Of a DNA stretch of 64,000 bases, positions 16,876 to 25,893 are shown one piece after another. The position numbers and the translations under genes are program-made. The stretch comes from JAXGMV01 sp040772085. GTDB taxonomy: Bacteria; Chloroflexota; Anaerolineae; Anaerolineales; Anaerolineaceae. A model generated the notes under the pieces. That model saw only the letters and a program-made list of their open reading frames with translations, did not search any database and was not told the origin of the DNA. The stretch lies in contig JAXGYU010000001.1 of NCBI GenBank assembly GCA_040772085.1, positions 2,232,001 to 2,296,000 on the forward strand, in the 5' to 3' direction. Each line of letters begins with the position of its first letter. The first letter of the stretch is position 1.

Positions 16876-17739
16876 TTATGGAACAGATTCTGCTATCTTA
16901 ACCAGCTCTTCAATAATTTTCTTCATTTCCCCTTTGATTGGGATAATTTCATTGTGGGCTGTCCCTCTCTCAGTATAGTTCAGACGGTAGTGGTGACCAT
17001 CCTTCTGCCAGTCGAGGGAGATACCGCGTTTTGGATCCCATTGATGATCTGCATCCCAGAAACCCTGGATGAGTAAAGCTGGCGCTCCATTAATATGGAT
17101 CTCTTCACTGCTGTTTACCCCGGCTGGAATGTTATATCCGGAATATTCGCGCTCAATCAGCAACTCGATTTCACTCAGGTTTGGATGATTCCATACTAAC
17201 GATACCCAATTGTTAGAGGTTGCGATACCTGCTGACTCATCTAAGATGTACCCATCCGGAACCCAGGTTGGTAAGCCAAATTGGAACGGAGGATTTTTAA
17301 TCATGTCAGTCACAGGTACGGTTGGAATAATGTGCACAGTTGGCTCTACCTTCATTGGGGCAGTCGAGAAACCACCCGGATCAGTTACAGAGTCTATAAC
17401 GGCTGCCTGCGTGGGTGAGGTCTCATTCTGATCTAAAGACTTTATCGGGGATTCGCTCCGTTCTTCTACTCTAAAGCCAGCAATTTCCCGAATTAATTCC
17501 AGCGTTCTTGCACGGATTGGTTCGGACAATGCAAGAGTGAAGGCAAAAGCTGTCAGAATTAAGAGTGTCGAAAGCGCAAATTTCCATACGCCGCCTTGCA
17601 AGCCTGTACGTATCATAGGGATAGCTCCTTTTTGTTGCATGGGTTGGTTGATATCAAGCGTTTGCAGTCGTTGAGATAGGCTATCTGCAAATTCCTTTCT
17701 CACCGGAGGCCGACTTTCATACAAAAAATCATCGTTCAT
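16876..17739 (-). CDS. Putative membrane anti-sigma factor with DUF4367-like domain
   Basis: A 287-residue protein with a cytoplasmic N-terminal part of about 50 residues, one transmembrane helix (KFALSTLLILTAFAFTLALS) and an outer domain from about residue 130. The outer part has LPTWVPDGYILDES and the closing RLNYTERG... region resembling DUF4367-type sensors found on anti-sigma proteins. It overlaps the upstream ECF sigma gene by 11 bases, the classical order for a sigma/anti-sigma pair. No zinc-binding HxxxCxxC motif is visible at the N-terminus, so it is not a ZAS-type anti-sigma factor. The region is clearly A/T-richer than its surroundings. Confidence 0.72.
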   Translation of the reverse strand: MNDDFLYESRPPVRKEFADSLSQRLQTLDINQPMQQKGAIPMIRTGLQGGVWKFALSTLLILTAFAFTLALSEPIRARTLELIREIAGFRVEERSESPIKSLDQNETSPTQAAVIDSVTDPGGFSTAPMKVEPTVHIIPTVPVTDMIKNPPFQFGLPTWVPDGYILDESAGIATSNNWVSLVWNHPNLSEIELLIEREYSGYNIPAGVNSSEEIHINGAPALLIQGFWDADHQWDPKRGISLDWQKDGHHYRLNYTERGTAHNEIIPIKGEMKKIIEELVKIAESVP

Positions 17740-18271
17740 GATGTTTCTCCCATTCGATTCTTAGCTTTCCAACGACGCGATGAAGGATCGTGCCGACATT
17801 GGATTCGGATAAACCAGTCAATTTTGCAATTTCACGGTTGCTCAACTCAGCGCCGTACTTATAAGCGATTAAGTCCCGTTCCCGTTCCGGGAACTGCTTC
17901 AGAATTGACTCTAAGAACTCAAAGTCCCATTTTTGTTGCAGCTTTTCATCATCTGAGGTTATAAAACTTCGTTCATGACTCTCACTCAGCGGAACCTCAC
18001 GATCCTTTTTTCTAAACTGATCGAAAGCCACATTGCGAGCAATGCCTAATAACCAAGCTTGCACCTGTCCTATATCGCTATGGAAATGCCTTCGACTAAG
18101 CCAAGCTTTTTCAAAGGTGATTGCGGTCAGATCCTCCGCAAGAATCGGATCGCCAACTTTGTAACAGAAGTAGTGAAAAATCTTTGGCAAGGAATAGTCA
18201 TACGCAATTTGCCAGTCAATGCTTTCTGTTTTTGGGTGAAGAACCGTTTTGATTGCCAGAATGTTTTTCAT
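17729..18271 (-). CDS. RNA polymerase ECF sigma-70 factor
   Basis: A 180-residue extracytoplasmic-function sigma factor. Region 2 includes LAEDLTAITFEKAWLSRRHF and WLLGIARNVAFDQFRKKD, which melts the -10 element; region 4 includes FPERERDLIAYKYGAELSNREIAKLTGLSESNVGTILHRVVGKLR with the helix-turn-helix for the -35 element. The gene starts at an ATG without a clear ribosome site. Coupled to the membrane protein downstream, it should respond to an envelope signal. Its regulon is unknown. Codon and base use are A/T-richer than neighbours, suggesting acquisition. Confidence 0.92.
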   Translation of the reverse strand: MKNILAIKTVLHPKTESIDWQIAYDYSLPKIFHYFCYKVGDPILAEDLTAITFEKAWLSRRHFHSDIGQVQAWLLGIARNVAFDQFRKKDREVPLSESHERSFITSDDEKLQQKWDFEFLESILKQFPERERDLIAYKYGAELSNREIAKLTGLSESNVGTILHRVVGKLRIEWEKHHER

Positions 18272-18371
18272 ATCTACTTACTAATTCGGTTTTCGAAAGT
18301 GAAGTATCACATCCAAGTGGATTTTAATTTTTTTCTGGAATCAGAAGACCTCAATGCTTATCTAATTGTCT

Positions 18372-18660
18372 TTCAGGGAACCCCTGAACCAGGACAAGAA
18401 CTGATCCGGGTTTTAATTGAACCTATGAAAATCAGTTCTTGACGTCCCAATCCTTGACGAGTGAGGGGCTACCTTTCGGAGTATCCAGGTAGCCTGAATC
18501 GTCCTGCACTAGGTCAATCGGATTGGCAGGAATTACTAGTCGATCTATTGGCTCAAGAGGAGGTTTCTTTGGCCGTGTAAAAAAATCGAGTAAGGCGCCG
18601 TCTATTGCACCACGGAGAGGGCGCGTTTCATCCTTATAAAGGGTGGGACGCGCCTTCTCC
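18372..18660. repeat. Gene-free segment with four successive inverted repeats
   Basis: Between the sigma factor and alr, four stem-loops can be drawn: TTCAGGG-3-CCCTGAA (18372-18388); CAAGAACTGAT-25-ATCAGTTCTTG (18395-18441); GGCTACCT-12-AGGTAGCC (18467-18494); and a 20-bp imperfect stem around a TTATAAA loop (18614-18660). The last could be the terminator of alr, but no T-run follows it on the minus strand. No intact gene is visible in 18272-18693. Confidence 0.6.
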
Positions 18661-18668
18661 GGGGATTC
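18432..18668 (-). pseudogene. Start-less reading frame, possible gene remnant
   Basis: Read on the minus strand, 78 codons are open between an in-frame TAA at 18669-18671 and a TGA at 18432-18434, with no ATG, GTG or TTG at its beginning. The product is proline- and charge-rich and protein-like, for example GALLDFFTRPKKPPLEPIDR and ending in KDWDVKN. It could be the C-terminus of a lost gene next to the A/T-rich sigma-factor insertion, or chance. It overlaps three of the inverted repeats. Confidence 0.25.
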
Positions 18669-18693
18669 TTATTTATGTGAGCGCAGGCGATTA

Positions 18694-19803
18694 TTATGAG
18701 CGCATATAAACGCGCGGCACGCGCGCGTTGATGCTGGACGAGATATCCACCTCGGGGGTGTCGTACAGGCGGGCGAGTTCTTCGAGCGTAATTTCTTCCT
18801 TGCCCTGTTTGCCAATCACGACCACCTCAGTCCCATAAGGGTATTTTTTCGGCAGGCGCACCATACATTGGTCCATGCATTCCTTGCCGACCACGGGTAC
18901 GCGCTTGCCGTCGATCAGCACCTGATTGCCGGGCAGCCGTCTGAAACCATCGCCATAACCAAGCGGCAGCGTGCCGATGGTCTGGTCCTCAGTGGCGAAA
19001 TATTTGTGACCGTAGGAGATGCCGCGACCGAGAGGAAGGTCTTTGCACATCGCCAGACGTACTTTCCAGGTCAGCGCGCGCTTGAGGTCCTTGGGGAAGG
19101 GGACATCATCACGGAAGCCGATGCCTGTCACCGCGGAACCGGCACGGTTCATGGTGAACCAGGAGTCCTTTTCAAAATAAGTGCCGGCGGAATTGGCCAG
19201 ATGGATCCATTTGGGATGAATGCCGGCATCCGCGACATTGGCGACAGCCAGTTTGAAGAGTTTGATGGCGCCGGGAGTATTGGGGTGTCCTGGTGTGCCG
19301 GCCATCGCGAAATGGCTGTACATGCCTTCGATTTCAATGTTCTTCATGGCAGCGACGTGAGCGGCAAATTTGCCCATATCTTCGGGGAAGATACCCAGGC
19401 GGCTCATGCCGGTGTCAACCTTGAGGTGGACGACCAGCTTGCCGTTGGCTTCGGCGGCTTTTTGTCCCAGCATATCCGCGTATTCAAAACTGAAAGCGGT
19501 CAGGGTAATTTTTTGTTTGATGGCGAGCGCCACCTCATCGGGGGTGACCATGCCCAGCACGAGGATGGGCGCCTTGATGCCTGCTTTTCGCAGCACCATG
19601 GCCTCATAAAACCTTGCAACACCGAGAGAAGTCGCGCCAGCTGCCATTGCCGTCTTGCCGACTTCAACAGCGCCCATGCCGTACGCATTGGCTTTGACAA
19701 CGGCTAGCAAGGGCAAATTCGTTCGTTTGATCAGCGTTTTGACATTGTGCTCGACGGCAGACAAGTCAACTTCAATCCAGTTCGGGTACATAAACGATTC
19801 CAT
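18694..19803 (-). CDS. alr: Alanine racemase
   Basis: PLP enzyme of 369 residues that interconverts L- and D-alanine for peptidoglycan. The N-terminal barrel holds AVVKANAYGMG with the PLP lysine; VDTGMSRLGI and HFAMAG follow. The C-terminal domain has TLPLGYGDGFRRLPG and VVGKECMDQCMV, the CMDQ segment of the active site, and ends with VPRVYMRS. The catalytic tyrosine is in the GISYGHKY region. GAGGAG lies five bases before the chosen ATG. It is divergent from the beta-lactamase-like gene and stands alone. Confidence 0.95.
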   Translation of the reverse strand: MESFMYPNWIEVDLSAVEHNVKTLIKRTNLPLLAVVKANAYGMGAVEVGKTAMAAGATSLGVARFYEAMVLRKAGIKAPILVLGMVTPDEVALAIKQKITLTAFSFEYADMLGQKAAEANGKLVVHLKVDTGMSRLGIFPEDMGKFAAHVAAMKNIEIEGMYSHFAMAGTPGHPNTPGAIKLFKLAVANVADAGIHPKWIHLANSAGTYFEKDSWFTMNRAGSAVTGIGFRDDVPFPKDLKRALTWKVRLAMCKDLPLGRGISYGHKYFATEDQTIGTLPLGYGDGFRRLPGNQVLIDGKRVPVVGKECMDQCMVRLPKKYPYGTEVVVIGKQGKEEITLEELARLYDTPEVDISSSINARVPRVYMRS

Positions 19804-19898
19804 TGCGTCTCCTCAGTGTGTTCAATTCTTCTATGCGGCAACAATTATACTGCCAAGCACTTGCCCAAAAAGTTACCGATTTTAGTAATATTTTTTAC

Positions 19899-19928
19899 TT
19901 GACAAACGCGTTCGCGCTGGGCGATACT
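19899..19928 (+). promoter_or_regulatory. Putative promoter of beta-lactamase-like gene
   Basis: TTGACA (19899-19904) and GATACT (19923-19928), spacer 18 bases, 58 bases before the start codon. Reading frames upstream of the ATG at 19986 would cross this promoter, which supports the shorter start. Confidence 0.6.
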
Positions 19929-19985
19929 TTGCAGTACCGGAAAGATTATATAATATTACTTAACTATCCAGAACGCGAGGCTGAC

Positions 19986-20894
19986 ATGACCCTAAGCAAA
20001 AAAATCTCCAAAATCATCGAAGCGAGTGGGGCAAATATCGGTTGTGCTATTCGGCATCTTGAATCCGGCCAGGAGGTAATGATCAATGCCGACCAGTATT
20101 ACCCATTGGCAAGCGTGTTTAAAGTGCCTATCCTGGTTGAAGCCAGCTTCCGCATGGCTGAAGGCAAGCTCAAACCGGAAACCCGCTGGGAACTGAAGGA
20201 CGAGATCAAAAATCTGCCCAGCGGCTTGCTGGTCTTCCTCGATCAGGGGCTAAAACCAACAGTCAAAGACTTGCTGACGCTGATGATTATCATCTCGGAC
20301 AATACGGCAACGGATATGCTGCTGAACAAGTTCACCAAGAAAGCCGTCGTTGACCGCATGCGATCACTCGGGCTGGACAAGATTCACATACCCATGACCG
20401 TGCGTGAGCTGTTCCAGGAGATTATCCCGAATCCTGACCCGACGCTGGGCTATGAAGACCTGGAAGCGCAGGAAAAAGAGTTGCGCATCGACCGCAGGAC
20501 CAACCGCATTTACAAACTTTCACCCGTCAACAATGTCGGTACGCCCAGGCAAATGGTCGACCTGATGCAGATGATCTATGATGGCAAGACTCCGAACCGG
20601 CAGTGGAGTGACTTCGCGCTTGAGATCCTCAAGCTGCAGCAGATCAACGAAAGAATCCCGAGATTCCTGCCGTCGTCAGCCAGGGTGGCGCACAAGACAG
20701 GCACCATCATGGGCGTCCGCAACGATTGCGGCATCATTTACGCCGGACCGAATTCTCATATCGCGATCGGTCTTTTCACCCTGTGGAACGAGAAGCAAGG
20801 CGGCAGCATTGAGAAGGCCCGCGCCGGGGTGCAGAAGATTGAAGATACAATGGGTTTGATCGCTCTTGAGGCATTCAAACAATTTGCAAAATAG
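19986..20894 (+). CDS. Class A beta-lactamase-like serine hydrolase
   Basis: A 302-residue protein of the beta-lactamase/transpeptidase fold. The three active-site motifs are present: SVFK (Ser-x-x-Lys) in YYPLASVFKVPIL, SDN in IISDNTATD, and KTG in VAHKTGTIMG. No export signal is visible with the ATG at 19986, which is unusual for a beta-lactamase; the longer frame would not add a good signal either. Ribosome site GAGG five bases upstream. It may act on beta-lactams, D-amino-acid peptides or esters; an intracellular peptidase role is possible given its lack of signal. The nearby alr fits a D-alanine theme. Confidence 0.85.
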   Translation: MTLSKKISKIIEASGANIGCAIRHLESGQEVMINADQYYPLASVFKVPILVEASFRMAEGKLKPETRWELKDEIKNLPSGLLVFLDQGLKPTVKDLLTLMIIISDNTATDMLLNKFTKKAVVDRMRSLGLDKIHIPMTVRELFQEIIPNPDPTLGYEDLEAQEKELRIDRRTNRIYKLSPVNNVGTPRQMVDLMQMIYDGKTPNRQWSDFALEILKLQQINERIPRFLPSSARVAHKTGTIMGVRNDCGIIYAGPNSHIAIGLFTLWNEKQGGSIEKARAGVQKIEDTMGLIALEAFKQFAK

Positions 20895-20962
20895 AAGGAG
20901 GTGTCCAAACAGTTTTGTTGTCCGTGTGATTGCAGGTTAGTGAACATCATAAAGGAGAAGAA

Positions 20963-22684
20963 ATGAGTAAGAAAACCATTGGTTTAGTTTTTTCGATCGT
21001 GATTATTTTTAGCATGGCGCTCGCAGCTTGCGCGCCCGCCGCAACACCGGCGCCCGCAACTGAAGCCCCTGCAGCAACCGAAGCGCCAGCAGCAACTGAG
21101 GCGCCCGCGGTCACCGAAGCCCCTGCAACCGAAGCACCTGCCGCGACTGAAGCGCCCGCTGCGACTGAAGCGCCAGCGAGCGGTGAAAAATCAACGCTTG
21201 TTTATATCGAGACCGGCAGCTTCCATACGCTGGATCCCCTGATCTCGCCATGGCATGCCTATCCTCAATATGCGATGTATGCGACCTTGTTCGCGCTCAA
21301 ACCCGATCTGTCCGGTTACACCGGTTATCTGGCCGAGTCCTGGGAAGTTTCTGATGACAACCTGACCATCACTGTCAAACTGCGCGAAGGCATGACCTTC
21401 CAGGATGGCTCACCCGTGGACGCGGACGCGATCAAGTTCAACTTTGATAAATACATGGACCCCGAGCTGGCATCACCCCAGGGTGGTTCATCGCGCGACA
21501 GCATCGAAAAAGTTGAAATTGTTGACCCGATGACTGTGGCATTCACGCTGAAAGCGCCGTACGCGCCTTTCTACGGCAACGTCGGCGAAGTCGAAATGAT
21601 TTCGAAAGCGGCTTATGAAAAACTGGGCAAGGATGCCTTTGCTTCCAGCCCGGTGGGCGCTGGCCCGTGGCAGCCTGTCGAGATCATCGAAAACGTCTCT
21701 GTGCGCTATGAGCGCTTTAACGATTACAAATGGAATCCTGAATTCTACGACACGCCAGGCCCTGTTAAATTTGATGAGCTTCTGATCAAATACATGACCG
21801 ACGAATCGGTTATCTTTGCCGCGTTGGAAACTGGTGAAGTCCAGGTGACCGGCATCTCGCCGCAGTTCGTCGAACAGGCCAAAGCCAATCCCAACATGGA
21901 AGTGGTCGAAGGTCTGAACTACGGTATTACCTATCTCGGCTTCAACAATGAGATGGAACTCTTCAAGGACGAGAAAGTTCGTAAAGCTCTTGCCTATGCC
22001 ATCAACCGCGATGAACTTGTCGACGTTGGCTATGAGGGTCAGGCGCTTCCCACGTACAGCCCTCTCTCTCCTGCTGAAATCGGCTCCAGCCCGGAAGCTG
22101 AAGAATATAGCAAGCAGACCAGCGATGACCCCGAAATGGCCAAGCAACTGCTCGACGAGGCCGGCTGGGTTGAAGGCGCTGATGGCATCCGCGAAAAAGA
22201 CGGCAAGAAGCTGTCAATCCTGATGAGCGTTGGCAATGACCCGACCCTGACTCGTATGGCTGAGACCGTCCAGTCACAGTTGCTCGAGATCGGCGTCGAC
22301 ATCAAGCTTGAGGCAGTCGAGTCCTCAATCATCCGCGACAAGACCGTCCAGGGCACGCATGAAATGATCTTCTGGAACTACGCTCTGCTCGATCCCAGCA
22401 TCCTGACCTACATCTTCGATTCGTCGCGTATCGGTTCGTCAAACCGTAACCGAGTCAACGATCCCAAGCTGGACGAACTTGTCCGTGCGGCGGATCAGGA
22501 GCTTGATCCGGAAGCCCGCAATGCAAAAGTTCTGGAAGCCATGAACTATCTGACTGACCAGCGCTACTTCATCCCGTTGCTGACTGTCAAGACATTCACA
22601 GCCTATCGCACTGACCTGATCAAGAACATCAAGTTCGACAAACTGGGCGGCGCGCTGCTGAATGACGCAGAACCCGTAAAATAG
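20963..22684 (+). CDS. ABC peptide-type substrate-binding lipoprotein (family 5)
   Basis: Binding protein of 573 residues. The lipobox is MALAAC with the lipidated Cys at about residue 24, followed by a TEAPA-rich linker of some 50 residues and an SBP_bac_5 fold (YLAESWEVSDDNLTITVKLR; FQDGSPVDADAIKFNFDKYM). AAGGAG precedes the ATG. A terminator follows at once, so it is probably transcribed on its own although matching permeases lie 2.3 kb downstream. It is a clear paralog of the orphan binding protein at 50460-52175, sharing EEYSKQTSDDP, TIQGTHE and SNRNRVNDP. Confidence 0.94.
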   Translation: MSKKTIGLVFSIVIIFSMALAACAPAATPAPATEAPAATEAPAATEAPAVTEAPATEAPAATEAPAATEAPASGEKSTLVYIETGSFHTLDPLISPWHAYPQYAMYATLFALKPDLSGYTGYLAESWEVSDDNLTITVKLREGMTFQDGSPVDADAIKFNFDKYMDPELASPQGGSSRDSIEKVEIVDPMTVAFTLKAPYAPFYGNVGEVEMISKAAYEKLGKDAFASSPVGAGPWQPVEIIENVSVRYERFNDYKWNPEFYDTPGPVKFDELLIKYMTDESVIFAALETGEVQVTGISPQFVEQAKANPNMEVVEGLNYGITYLGFNNEMELFKDEKVRKALAYAINRDELVDVGYEGQALPTYSPLSPAEIGSSPEAEEYSKQTSDDPEMAKQLLDEAGWVEGADGIREKDGKKLSILMSVGNDPTLTRMAETVQSQLLEIGVDIKLEAVESSIIRDKTVQGTHEMIFWNYALLDPSILTYIFDSSRIGSSNRNRVNDPKLDELVRAADQELDPEARNAKVLEAMNYLTDQRYFIPLLTVKTFTAYRTDLIKNIKFDKLGGALLNDAEPVK

Positions 22685-22701
22685 TAACAAGTTGAATCAC
22701 C

Positions 22702-22734
22702 ATTGAGACCTCCGGATGGAGGTCTCAATCTTTT
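22702..22734 (+). terminator. Intrinsic terminator after second binding protein
   Basis: 12-bp perfect stem (ATTGAGACCTCC) with loop GGAT and a trailing CTTTT, 18 bases after the stop codon. Confidence 0.88.
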
Positions 22735-22775
22735 AACCAATCTGGTAGAATTTTCCCTCAGGAAACTGCCTTTCC

Positions 22776-24848
22776 ATGACGACCAGAGCCAGAACGAATA
22801 ATGCGACTGTCTTTGAGATCCTGCTGATCTCAGCCATCCTCTTCGCGCATCTGTATGTCGTTTTCTCGCCAACCAACAGCCTGGTGAATTGGTTCACAAC
22901 CGATGACGCTTTCTACTATTTCAAGGTCGCGCAGAATATCTCGGAAGGGCATGGCTCTACCTTCGACCAGATTGGCTATACCAACGGCTATCACCCCTTA
23001 TGGCTTCTGGTCTGTATCCCGATCTTCAGCCTGGCGCGCTTTGACCTGATCCTGCCGCTGCGCATCACGGTGCTGGTGATGGCATTGCTGAGCTGCGCCT
23101 CATCCGTGATCCTGTTTCGCATGCTGAAGATGCGTCTGTCAGCAATCACCGCCGGCACCATCGCGGTGTTCTGGGCCTTCTTCCCGGACCTGCATTCCAT
23201 CACGACGACCTTGGGCATGGAATCGGGCATCAATGCCTTCTTCATCCTGCTCTTTCTGTATCTGGCAATGCGCTATGACCAACATCCCAAACAGCGATCC
23301 GCGCGAAAATTGATCGCGCTGGGCGTGGTCGCGTTGCTGATGGTGCTCAGCCGGCTGGACAACGCGTTCCTGGCGATTTTCACCGGCATCTGGCTGCTCT
23401 TCCCAGCCCGGCTGGAGCGGCGACTGATCTTCTGGGATTTTTTCACCGCAATCGTCGGCGTCTACGCGGCTTACCTCATGCGGCTGCCAATCGCCAGCTT
23501 TTTCCCTTACGCCAGCAGCGCCTTTGTGATGCTGATGCTGGTTCTGGTGATCAGGCCCGTCTGCAACTACTTTTTCGGACTTTACCGGGTCAGCGAACTC
23601 AAGGCTGGACAGGGACTATTCAAACGCCAGGTGCTGGCAGCGCTGACGGGCTCGCTGGTTGTTTCGGCGCTCATGCTGGCAGGCTCTGCCTTACAGTTGA
23701 TCAGCACTTTCCCGCGAACGGCGCTGGGGCTGGAGGGGGCTTTCGCGCTGGCTGCGCTCTTCCTCTCGCGCTGGTGGATTGGACGGCAGACATCTGCTCA
23801 CAGCCAACAGCCTGATCCATCTCCGCTGAGCAGCTTATCGTGGCAGCGCTGGCGAACCTGGCTGCGCGATGCCTTCGCGTTTTTCGTGCCGCTCGGTTCA
23901 GGCGTGCTGATTTACCTGGCGCTCAACCTGGTCTGGTTTGGCACAGCAACGCCGGTCTCAGGTCAGATCAAGCGCTGGTGGGGGACGCTCTACACGGTTT
24001 ATGGCCGGCTGCCGAGGACATACACGCAGCTCTTCGGTCTGGACTTCGACCCGAACACGTCGCCGCTTTATCTGTTCAAGGCAATTCCGCTGCAGATTGC
24101 TCAGCGCTACGCCGAATATAAAATGATCTTTGACGATTTCGAGATCAGCAAAATTACGGACAATATCTTCATCGTGTTCGCGCTCATCCTTCTGTTAGTT
24201 CTTTTGACGCGAACCAGATTCGTCGGCAAAGAACTTGGTGAGCTGCCATTTGTGCCGCTGCTATTGGGCTGTCTGGTGCAAGCCGCGAACTATAAACTGG
24301 GGTATTACGCCGCCATGCGCGCCTGGTACTGGATCGCTGAATTTGTCATGATCACGCTGGTATTTGCCGTGTTGTGGGAGGCGTTATTCAACGCCCGCGG
24401 CGCCAAGCCATTGCGCGTAGCCATATCTGTAATAACGATCGGATTGATCTTGGTCAACTTCGTCGATCTGTTGAAAACCATGGTGCCCTGGCAGGTTCCC
24501 GAGGAAAATGCCACTGTTTACCGGGCAGGCATGGACTTGCTGGAAGAGCATACGGAACCCGGCAGCCTGATTGGCTGCACGGGCGGGGGAGTCATCAGTT
24601 ATTTCATCAACGACCGGGTGATCGTCAACCTGGATGGGCTCATCAGCAGTTACCCGTACTCCAAAATGCTGCGCGGGGGCAGGATGCAGCAATATCTGAA
24701 TGAGCTCGGATTGAACTACGTCTACGGCGCCAATTATGTCCTGACATTCAGCGAACCTTACAAGGATGTCTTCGCTGGTCAGACGGAGTACCTCATGACG
24801 CTGGCTGGGTCAGATCTCTACCGCTATTACCCCGCTGGTTACCCTTAA
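22776..24848 (+). CDS. Polytopic membrane protein, GT-C glycosyltransferase-like
   Basis: A 690-residue protein with about twelve hydrophobic helices and a final soluble part. The first loop reads TTDDAFYYFKVAQNISEGHG and then TNGYHPLW; an acidic pair in the first outer loop is the usual catalytic signature of GT-C enzymes that use polyprenyl-phosphate sugars. The C-terminal soluble segment contains NLDGLISSYPYSKML. No strict family could be named. It lies between a binding protein (terminated) and the permease pair but has no evident role in peptide transport. No ribosome site is evident before the ATG. Confidence 0.7.
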   Translation: MTTRARTNNATVFEILLISAILFAHLYVVFSPTNSLVNWFTTDDAFYYFKVAQNISEGHGSTFDQIGYTNGYHPLWLLVCIPIFSLARFDLILPLRITVLVMALLSCASSVILFRMLKMRLSAITAGTIAVFWAFFPDLHSITTTLGMESGINAFFILLFLYLAMRYDQHPKQRSARKLIALGVVALLMVLSRLDNAFLAIFTGIWLLFPARLERRLIFWDFFTAIVGVYAAYLMRLPIASFFPYASSAFVMLMLVLVIRPVCNYFFGLYRVSELKAGQGLFKRQVLAALTGSLVVSALMLAGSALQLISTFPRTALGLEGAFALAALFLSRWWIGRQTSAHSQQPDPSPLSSLSWQRWRTWLRDAFAFFVPLGSGVLIYLALNLVWFGTATPVSGQIKRWWGTLYTVYGRLPRTYTQLFGLDFDPNTSPLYLFKAIPLQIAQRYAEYKMIFDDFEISKITDNIFIVFALILLLVLLTRTRFVGKELGELPFVPLLLGCLVQAANYKLGYYAAMRAWYWIAEFVMITLVFAVLWEALFNARGAKPLRVAISVITIGLILVNFVDLLKTMVPWQVPEENATVYRAGMDLLEEHTEPGSLIGCTGGGVISYFINDRVIVNLDGLISSYPYSKMLRGGRMQQYLNELGLNYVYGANYVLTFSEPYKDVFAGQTEYLMTLAGSDLYRYYPAGYP

Positions 24849-24966
24849 GGTTTGCGTAAAAATTTACTCCGTGATTTACTCGCTTAGGTTATGTGATAAA
24901 ATCCACATACGCGCAAGTTAAAAAAACAAAGCAAGTCCATATTTCCACCAGAGGATGACATCATAG

Positions 24967-25893
24967 ATGGTTAATTACATAATCCGTAGACTCATTATGT
25001 CCGTATTCCTTGCTCTGGCACTGGTGGCCATTGTATTCTTCATGCTGCGTACAATTGTGCCTGGTGACCCGGTGCTCCTTCTGGCGGGCGAGCGAGCGAC
25101 ACCGGAAATGATCGAGCAAATCCGGGCCAACCTCGGTCTCGATAAACCTCTCCACATTCAATTCCTGATCTTCCTCCAGAACCTGAGCAAAGGCGACCTC
25201 GGCAATTCCGTCATGACCAGGCAACCAGTACTGGATAGAATCCTGATGGCTTATCCCGTCACGATTCGTCTGACTATATACTGTTTCCTCTATACCATGG
25301 CGCTCGGATTGTTCATTGGGGTTGTGACCGCTTACTGGCACGATACCTGGCTGGATAACGTGATGCGTATTGTTACCGTCACCGCGGCCTCTGCGCCAAC
25401 TTTCTGGCTAGGCTTGATGCTTATTCTGGTCTTTGCTGTCTGGCTCGGAAAATTGCCCGTGCAGGGCGACTCAACAACCTTGCGAGGTTCCATCCTGCCT
25501 GTCCTGACGCTGGGCACAGGCTCAGCATCTTCTATAGCCAGGCTCGTGCGCGGCACCATGCTGGAGGTCCTGAACAGCGACTTCGTCCGTACCGCCCGCG
25601 CGAAGGGCTTGGTGGAGGTCAAGGTTGTTCTCAAGCACGCGCTGCGCAATGCGCTGATTCCCATCATCACCGTCGCCGGTTTCCAGATTGGCGGCTTGCT
25701 CGGTGGCGCCGTTGTGACCGAGAATATTTTCAGCCTGGCTGGCATGGGAAACCTGACCCTCTCCTCCATTTTCAACCGTGATTATCCTGTTATCCAGGGC
25801 ACCGTGTTGTTCATTGCCTTTACGTACCTGTTTGTAAATCTCTTTGTGGATGTGATGTATGCTTATGTCGACCCTCGAATCCGATACGATTAA
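24967..25893 (+). CDS. ABC transporter permease, DppB/OppB family
   Basis: Permease of 308 residues with about six helices. It has the DppB N-terminal start VNYIIRRLIMSVFLALALV, then VPGDPVLLLAGERA and LGLDKPLHIQF, and the coupling region DFVRTARAKGLVEVKVVLKHALRNALIPI. A weak ribosome site (GAGG, 12 bases upstream) precedes the ATG; a three-codon ATG-ACA-TCA-TAG frame lies directly before it. It overlaps the next permease gene by 35 bases. Its likely partner is the binding protein at 20963-22684. Confidence 0.94.
   Translation: MVNYIIRRLIMSVFLALALVAIVFFMLRTIVPGDPVLLLAGERATPEMIEQIRANLGLDKPLHIQFLIFLQNLSKGDLGNSVMTRQPVLDRILMAYPVTIRLTIYCFLYTMALGLFIGVVTAYWHDTWLDNVMRIVTVTAASAPTFWLGLMLILVFAVWLGKLPVQGDSTTLRGSILPVLTLGTGSASSIARLVRGTMLEVLNSDFVRTARAKGLVEVKVVLKHALRNALIPIITVAGFQIGGLLGGAVVTENIFSLAGMGNLTLSSIFNRDYPVIQGTVLFIAFTYLFVNLFVDVMYAYVDPRIRYD

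Noticed and set aside
18059..18442. 127-codon plus-strand frame overlapping the sigma factor start
   Set aside because: No ribosome site, half of it antisense to the sigma gene, and no motif.
18868..19707. 279-codon plus-strand frame opposite alr
   Set aside because: Antisense shadow of alanine racemase; no ribosome site or recognisable domain.
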